Origin: Bolinopsis microptera
Lineage: Eukaryota > Ctenophora > Tentaculata > Lobata > Bolinopsidae
Direction of reading: 5' to 3'
Assembly (NCBI RefSeq): GCF_026151205.1
Contig: NC_087073.1
Location: 11,501,578-11,565,577 of the forward strand
DNA length: 64,000 bases
The translations under genes and the position numbers were made by a program. Below are positions 59,315 to 64,000 of the stretch, in pieces; the stretch's first letter is position 1; each line of letters begins with the position of its first letter. The notes under the pieces were generated by a model. The model was not told the DNA's origin. It was given only the letters and a program-made list of their open reading frames with translations, and did not search any database.

Positions 59315-60513
59315 TGGTTCTTTAATTAACAATTTATTGTGTTAATTATTAAATTCTACTATCTACACATTTTCAGATTTGTAATTTTCCATATGTAGTG
59401 CTTCAACTAGATTTTTATCGGTCTACCTAATCTCTATAGATTGTTAAGCTTGTAGAGATTAAATATATAGAATATAGATAGTAGTACCGATTGAATAAGT
59501 AAAATATTTCAATTTGATGTAGTCTAATATCGATTTAAATATCTCAAACATGTATTGATAATACTTGATTACAAAAGGGTTTGACTTAGCGATGTGGCCC
59601 GTTTAGCGTTTATTTAATCATCCATCAAATATCGACAACGCTACCTAAATTTATTTGTTTATCAATTGATGATTTAACTATATAGTGACGTAGCCAGCAA
59701 TGAATTCTTAATATTTGATTGCCGAGTTAATGTTATACTTCATGCTTGGAGACAAAATTGCCAACGGTGAAGTTATTTTGTTACCTTTCAAATTCATAAT
59801 GACGTCCTGTTTTAGAAAAATCTCGTTTTCTTTAGTATCTTTTAAATTTAGCTCACCATATATATGTCTAAACCTGAAGCAAATAAATATAAATTCGTTC
59901 ATCTATCCTCTCCTATAACAGTCCTACTATTACTCTTAAGGTTTTGTCATCCTTCAAGTAGTGGTGGACGAAAGTTCTAATCTTAACAGTCCACTCTCCA
60001 GGTTTCATTTGTTATTTTTAATCGACGAGCTAAAAAAGATAACCTGCGATAAATTAGAAGCATCTTGGCGGATTCGTACAATTCAGTTGCCGCACAAATA
60101 TCTGATAATGATATTCATCTCAACAGAGGGTCAAATACAGATAAGAAAAATAAACAAAAGATAAACGTCAGCTGCTCCTGTTACACTTACATGATTGGAT
60201 TTGGTAGGATCGGTGTCACTTGATAATGATATAACGCATCAATTGCCATTGGTCGCTGATCAGGGACAGACCACATTTTGACCCGTTCCTAATATAATTT
60301 AGTGTTATTGATTGTATCGTGTTGGATGAAAATGCCAGATTCGTGGTTCAATATTCCTATTTTTGAAACACTGAATAACAAATGAGACACAATTTTAGAA
60401 TTTTACGAATATAGAATAGAATTTCAAAATAAAAATACATTTTTTTCTTCCTTTTTCCCAGAAAGGTTTTACCAGGGAGGACCGAGGATAGCAAGTTGAT
60501 TAAAGGTATGTCG
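59315..60513. other. Intergenic, AT-rich
   Basis: This contains the presumed 3' UTR of the adhesion GPCR (AATTATTAAATTC near 59342) and otherwise AT-rich sequence with only short, low-complexity frames. The two downstream genes converge here. Confidence 0.45.
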
Positions 60514-61125
60514 TCAAAAGTTCATGTCTTGAAAAACACGAACATACTCGGCTGGATCGAAGGAGTCTGGCTCGTAGTGCGTATCTATCGGTGTTGCAGT
60601 ATCTGAGGTGTTGCAAGCGTTCATGTAACTTGTCCAGCGTACTTTGAAATCGTAGCTAGGTCGACTGTCAGGATTGTAGATCAGGAAGTAGAAGCTATTC
60701 CATGTTACTTTAGCTGGTAGAGAGATGATGTAACCTTCGTTATCTTCATAATTATAGTCATTGGAGCGATCGAAGAAGAGTTCAAGAATTTGAGGCTCGA
60801 CAGCTTCTAGTGCCAGTGGCCATCTGCACGCCCTCATGTCAATTTGTACATATCGAAAGTAGTAGATCTCTTCGGAGCTCTGGTTGTATGGATTCCAAAC
60901 GGAATCGGAGCCTGGACTTCCTAAAAAGGTTCCAACGCAAAACTTGTCGCAACCTCTGTAGGTGATTCTTGGAGGGTCATTTCCGTAGTGGTCGTTTTTG
61001 TTTAGCTGGATTACCATTGGATCTTTGGGTAGAAACTTTGCCTCATTGTTCACTTCTACATCATTTTGACTTCGAGCGTCAGCCACTGAAATAATCAGTG
61101 CTGTGAGCACGAATACCAAACTCAT
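60514..61125 (-). CDS. Orphan secreted protein, single exon
   Basis: A 203-residue ORF on the - strand opens with a signal peptide (MSLVFVLTALIISVADA, residues 1-17). The mature part is acidic and aromatic-rich, with four cysteines (C59, C63, C100, C171) that could form two disulfides, and N-glycosylation sites at N81 (NQS) and N172 (NTS). Motifs such as YRGCDKFCVGTFLG and KVTWNSFYFLIYNP suggest a compact beta-rich extracellular domain. I do not recognise the family. The gene faces the adhesion GPCR and has no intron in the coding part, although an AG dinucleotide just before the ATG could mark a 5' UTR intron. Confidence 0.75.
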   Translation of the reverse strand: MSLVFVLTALIISVADARSQNDVEVNNEAKFLPKDPMVIQLNKNDHYGNDPPRITYRGCDKFCVGTFLGSPGSDSVWNPYNQSSEEIYYFRYVQIDMRACRWPLALEAVEPQILELFFDRSNDYNYEDNEGYIISLPAKVTWNSFYFLIYNPDSRPSYDFKVRWTSYMNACNTSDTATPIDTHYEPDSFDPAEYVRVFQDMNF

Positions 61126-64000
61126 CCTGAAGATGATTTACAGTTAGGAAAATATTTAAGAATTTAAACGGACTGGAAAAGCGAACCCCAAAATGAACTT
61201 CTTGGTGCTCCGATAAGACTTATTAGATAATTAATCCGTAATGTGGTACCTGCTCTGATCTCATTGTCTACTGTTTAGTGATTCAGATAATTTGGAGGCA
61301 CCTGGACCCAACGTTTTGGAGTAAGAAAGAACTAAGCCAACCCTCCCTGGCATATTGAATTTCATCATTCTAGAGGCAAGGTAGAACCGAAAGTCTGGAT
61401 GCGATCCTGTGTCTGATCACAAACACCAAAATCACGAGTCATTACTGATCAATTCATGCATATGACAAAGCCGTGGAGATTTTAGAGATTTTAACTTGCT
61501 ACAATGGAATTTTCAAGTTTGATAAATCGATTTCTGACACTGTCGAGAATTGGAATTTAACGAGAAGAGAAGAGCCTCAACTATTGCCATTTGAATGTAT
61601 TGAGCTAACGAATAAGAAAGGGCATGAGTTACAAGTTGAGAAGAAAGAAGCCGCAACTTGTCACTCGAGATAGTGGTACACACTACACAACTGAGAAACT
61701 TGGAAAGAAATGGCGCGCCGCATTCTTGTACACTCTGACCCTTTGAAGTATGTGCTCAATGACAATTATACCATATTTGGGGAAGACACGACGCCATGAC
61801 TCCACTCACTATACTGTATACTCAGTGCAATATCATTTGTCGCAAATCAGAATAATCAGAAACTATTTGGAAAACCCAAAAACTGTCTATTGTATACTCA
61901 GTGTTAGATTTGGTATGTGTACGCTGCTACGAACAGGTAATACTGCGTTTTCTGGCAGACTACAAGGACCAGTAAATATCAGTTGTTGTGGTTCTCCAAT
62001 CTCCAGTTATATGATCAAGTCTGAAGTCATCAGCAGAACGCAGGTATGACACTTTGATATATTATATATCCACTAAACCATAAAATAACCAATTATTTAA
62101 ATATATCAGGGGCAATTTCGCGTACAATTACAAACCCTGATATCATATTCAGGAGATATATTAGACTGAAGACATGGAGCAGTTTTCAAGAGACAAGAAA
62201 CCTAACCAATCCGTTGTCAACGAAGTCCACTGCTGTTTAGGTTAGTAACTAGATTAGTCCTATAACAGATGCATCTTCTTAAAAATTATGTGATCTAGAT
62301 CATTAATGGATAATATGTATTGTTTCGTGAAGGCGGTGTGCGTTAAAGCGCCACCTAGCTCTATTAACCTTGTATTCCCTGCGTTCTTTGTATTCCTTCT
62401 ATTCCTAATGGTTTTCTTTGTATTCCTTGTTTTCCTTGAAAACCATGTTGAATATCGGTCGTTAAATACTAGTAAATCATTAATGAACCCCCAATGTATT
62501 TAATTATAATGAAGTTGTTTAACTTATTGATATTCAAGAAGGATTTCTCGTAGTGTTGGGGATCTTTATATCGATGTTTGGTCGAAGGTAGATGGCTGAT
62601 GGACAGCTAGGACTTTGCTCCTTGTGGGTTACTCAAGCATTCTGTCCTTCTACAATCTACATTCTACAAAGTGAATTGATGTAGGATACAACGAGAGATA
62701 AAGTCTTGGGTTAGAAAGAGGTCGGTAGATAAGGTCGAGCATATTATGAAGGATGCTAACTCGGGGGTAACTATAATTTAGGCATTATGTCTCAGTCTGA
62801 TGAACTTAAGTTTCCTCGTCCTCAGGGAGTGGAGGCCTTCAGAAGATTAATGGCTGAAGTTGCTAGACCAATCGGGAAGATCAAAGCTTTGTGAGATTTG
62901 GGTATGATTGGAATTCTCTGCTTTTTGTTCATTGTTAATAGGAGTACTGTAGATGGTTTAAGTTCCATTTAAATGTTCGTGTATAGTAGTCGCTGTGGTA
63001 ATTTTACATAAGCCCACTTATAACTGTATAAGTTCTAATAATTCTCCCAACCTCTCTTTGGGCGGTGCTCTCATGAAGTCCCTACTCCCTATTTTCATCG
63101 TCGGAGGTGTCTTGAGCCTAGATACCGGGCCTCCATATCGGTCCGTTTAAGATTTATATCTATCTCAGAAGTGATTATGATAATGCTCATCTTCTTTTTA
63201 TCGTTCCAATTTTAATGCAAACGCTACCGAATTAGTACGAGTGTATTTGTTAGTAAATGATTCGTTATCTTCAAGTAAAATAGTATACGAAACAAAGACA
63301 TAAACCCTTCTGGCGCCTACTGAAACAATATATTAACTTAATCTATTGTTTCAGTAGTCGTATAATATTAAGCAATACATTATGAAGCAATATGTCGAGA
63401 AATATTTTATAGTTATTACTTAGTTATTTTTTATTGCTGCGATGCCAGATTTACACAAATTTAGTGATTATTGATGTTTAGGTACATGTTTTCTTATAGT
63501 TTGCCCCGTGCGTTCATACAGAGTGAGTCACCCTGGGTGACTCAGAAATCTGTACCCACACGCACCCCCAATTTCAGTTAATCACAATGGCTGTGAACAT
63601 ACTCACTGTATTATCGTTTGTTTTAAAGAGATTCTTCCACGGAAAAAGTTGAACTCTGAAATCTAACTTACCGTTTGCAACCAAGTGTTTGACTATTGTT
63701 ATGAATGGACATATTTGGAAATTACAGTTACAAGGGAAAAACAAATCGATGAGTTTTTAAATTATTAAACTCGATAATAATAGAAGCTTTAAAATGTTAA
63801 CGAAGTCATAAATTCAATAGGACATTCAATAAACCAATAAATAAACATGCGAAGAGTTAAACCTTGAACCATGATATCAATAGAAACATTTAGTCACAAG
63901 ATTCCTAGGTTGTTACAAATTACGTTTAGAAATTGATACTTCCGTTGCACTGTGCATAGTAAAATTCCTTAATATGTTCATATGAAGTTCCAGATGTGAT
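61126..64000. other. Right flank without a supportable gene
   Basis: Only short frames occur. A 35-codon ATG frame at 62787-62894 (ending RRLMAEVARPIGKIKAL) is too short to call. A hairpin with arms CTACTGAAACAAT lies at 63319-63357. Near 63525-63570 a sequence with GGGTGACTCAG and GTACCCACACGC resembles one end of the mariner-type MITEs seen at 26947 and may continue beyond the window. Confidence 0.35.

Noticed and set aside
62787-62894. 35-codon ATG frame ending in RRLMAEVARPIGKIKAL
   Set aside because: It is too short, has no splice or homology support and is surrounded by non-coding sequence.

Overview
The window is eukaryotic and animal. Coding exons are split by canonical GT-AG introns, the base composition is AT-rich, and the gene families are metazoan: an M1 aminopeptidase, an SRCR receptor, a rhodopsin-like GPCR and an adhesion GPCR with a GAIN/GPS module. 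The mobile elements (Merlin, mariner-like and hAT-like DNA elements, RTE-like and RNase H-bearing LINEs, a FLYWCH-bearing long-TIR element) and the divergence of the receptors suggest a non-bilaterian animal. A cnidarian, possibly a medusozoan, is my best guess; no single sequence here proves it. All multi-exon models were assembled by eye from splice sites and reading phase. Their summed exon lengths are exact multiples of three, which is good internal support.

Layout. 1-4895: a reverse-transcriptase relic, a possible small terminal exon and otherwise non-coding sequence. 4896-33705: a 20-exon M1 zinc aminopeptidase (901 residues) on the + strand, spread over 28.8 kb. Its introns host other genes. 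Intron 1 holds a complete three-exon SRCR/cysteine-rich membrane receptor on the - strand. The 11.2-kb intron 16 holds an intronless rhodopsin-like GPCR on the + strand and a six-exon orphan secreted protein on the - strand. The introns also hold a series of mobile elements: a 2.7-kb long-TIR element coding for a FLYWCH zinc-finger protein and carrying a cluster of 22-bp palindromes (intron 10), a LINE 3' fragment and a MITE (intron 11), a hAT-like element with a clear 8-bp target duplication, two mariner-like elements and a 313-bp tandem SINE-like repeat (intron 16), and a Merlin element with an 8-bp target duplication (intron 18).

33706-46433: intergenic, with MITEs, a 517-bp tandem duplication, a nearly full RTE-like LINE with a damaged endonuclease and a terminal-inverted-repeat element. 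About 5 kb before the next gene shows nothing I can call. 46434-59314: a 24-exon adhesion GPCR on the + strand with a galactose-binding-like N-terminus, cysteine-rich GCC2/GCC3-type repeats, a hormone-receptor-like motif, a GAIN/GPS module and 7TM, and two candidate alternative last exons. 60514-61125: a secreted orphan protein on the - strand. The last 3 kb have no convincing gene.

A recurring theme is minisatellites touching splice junctions. The 58-bp array before aminopeptidase exon 6 copies the real 3' splice site eleven times, the 11-bp array after exon 16 begins at the donor, and in the adhesion GPCR an acceptor region is duplicated around an 11-bp array. Another intronic array repeats a CRE plus E-box pair. 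The surface and secreted proteins here (aminopeptidase, SRCR receptor, two GPCRs, two orphans) could act in cell-surface signalling, but nothing in the sequence shows that they work together.
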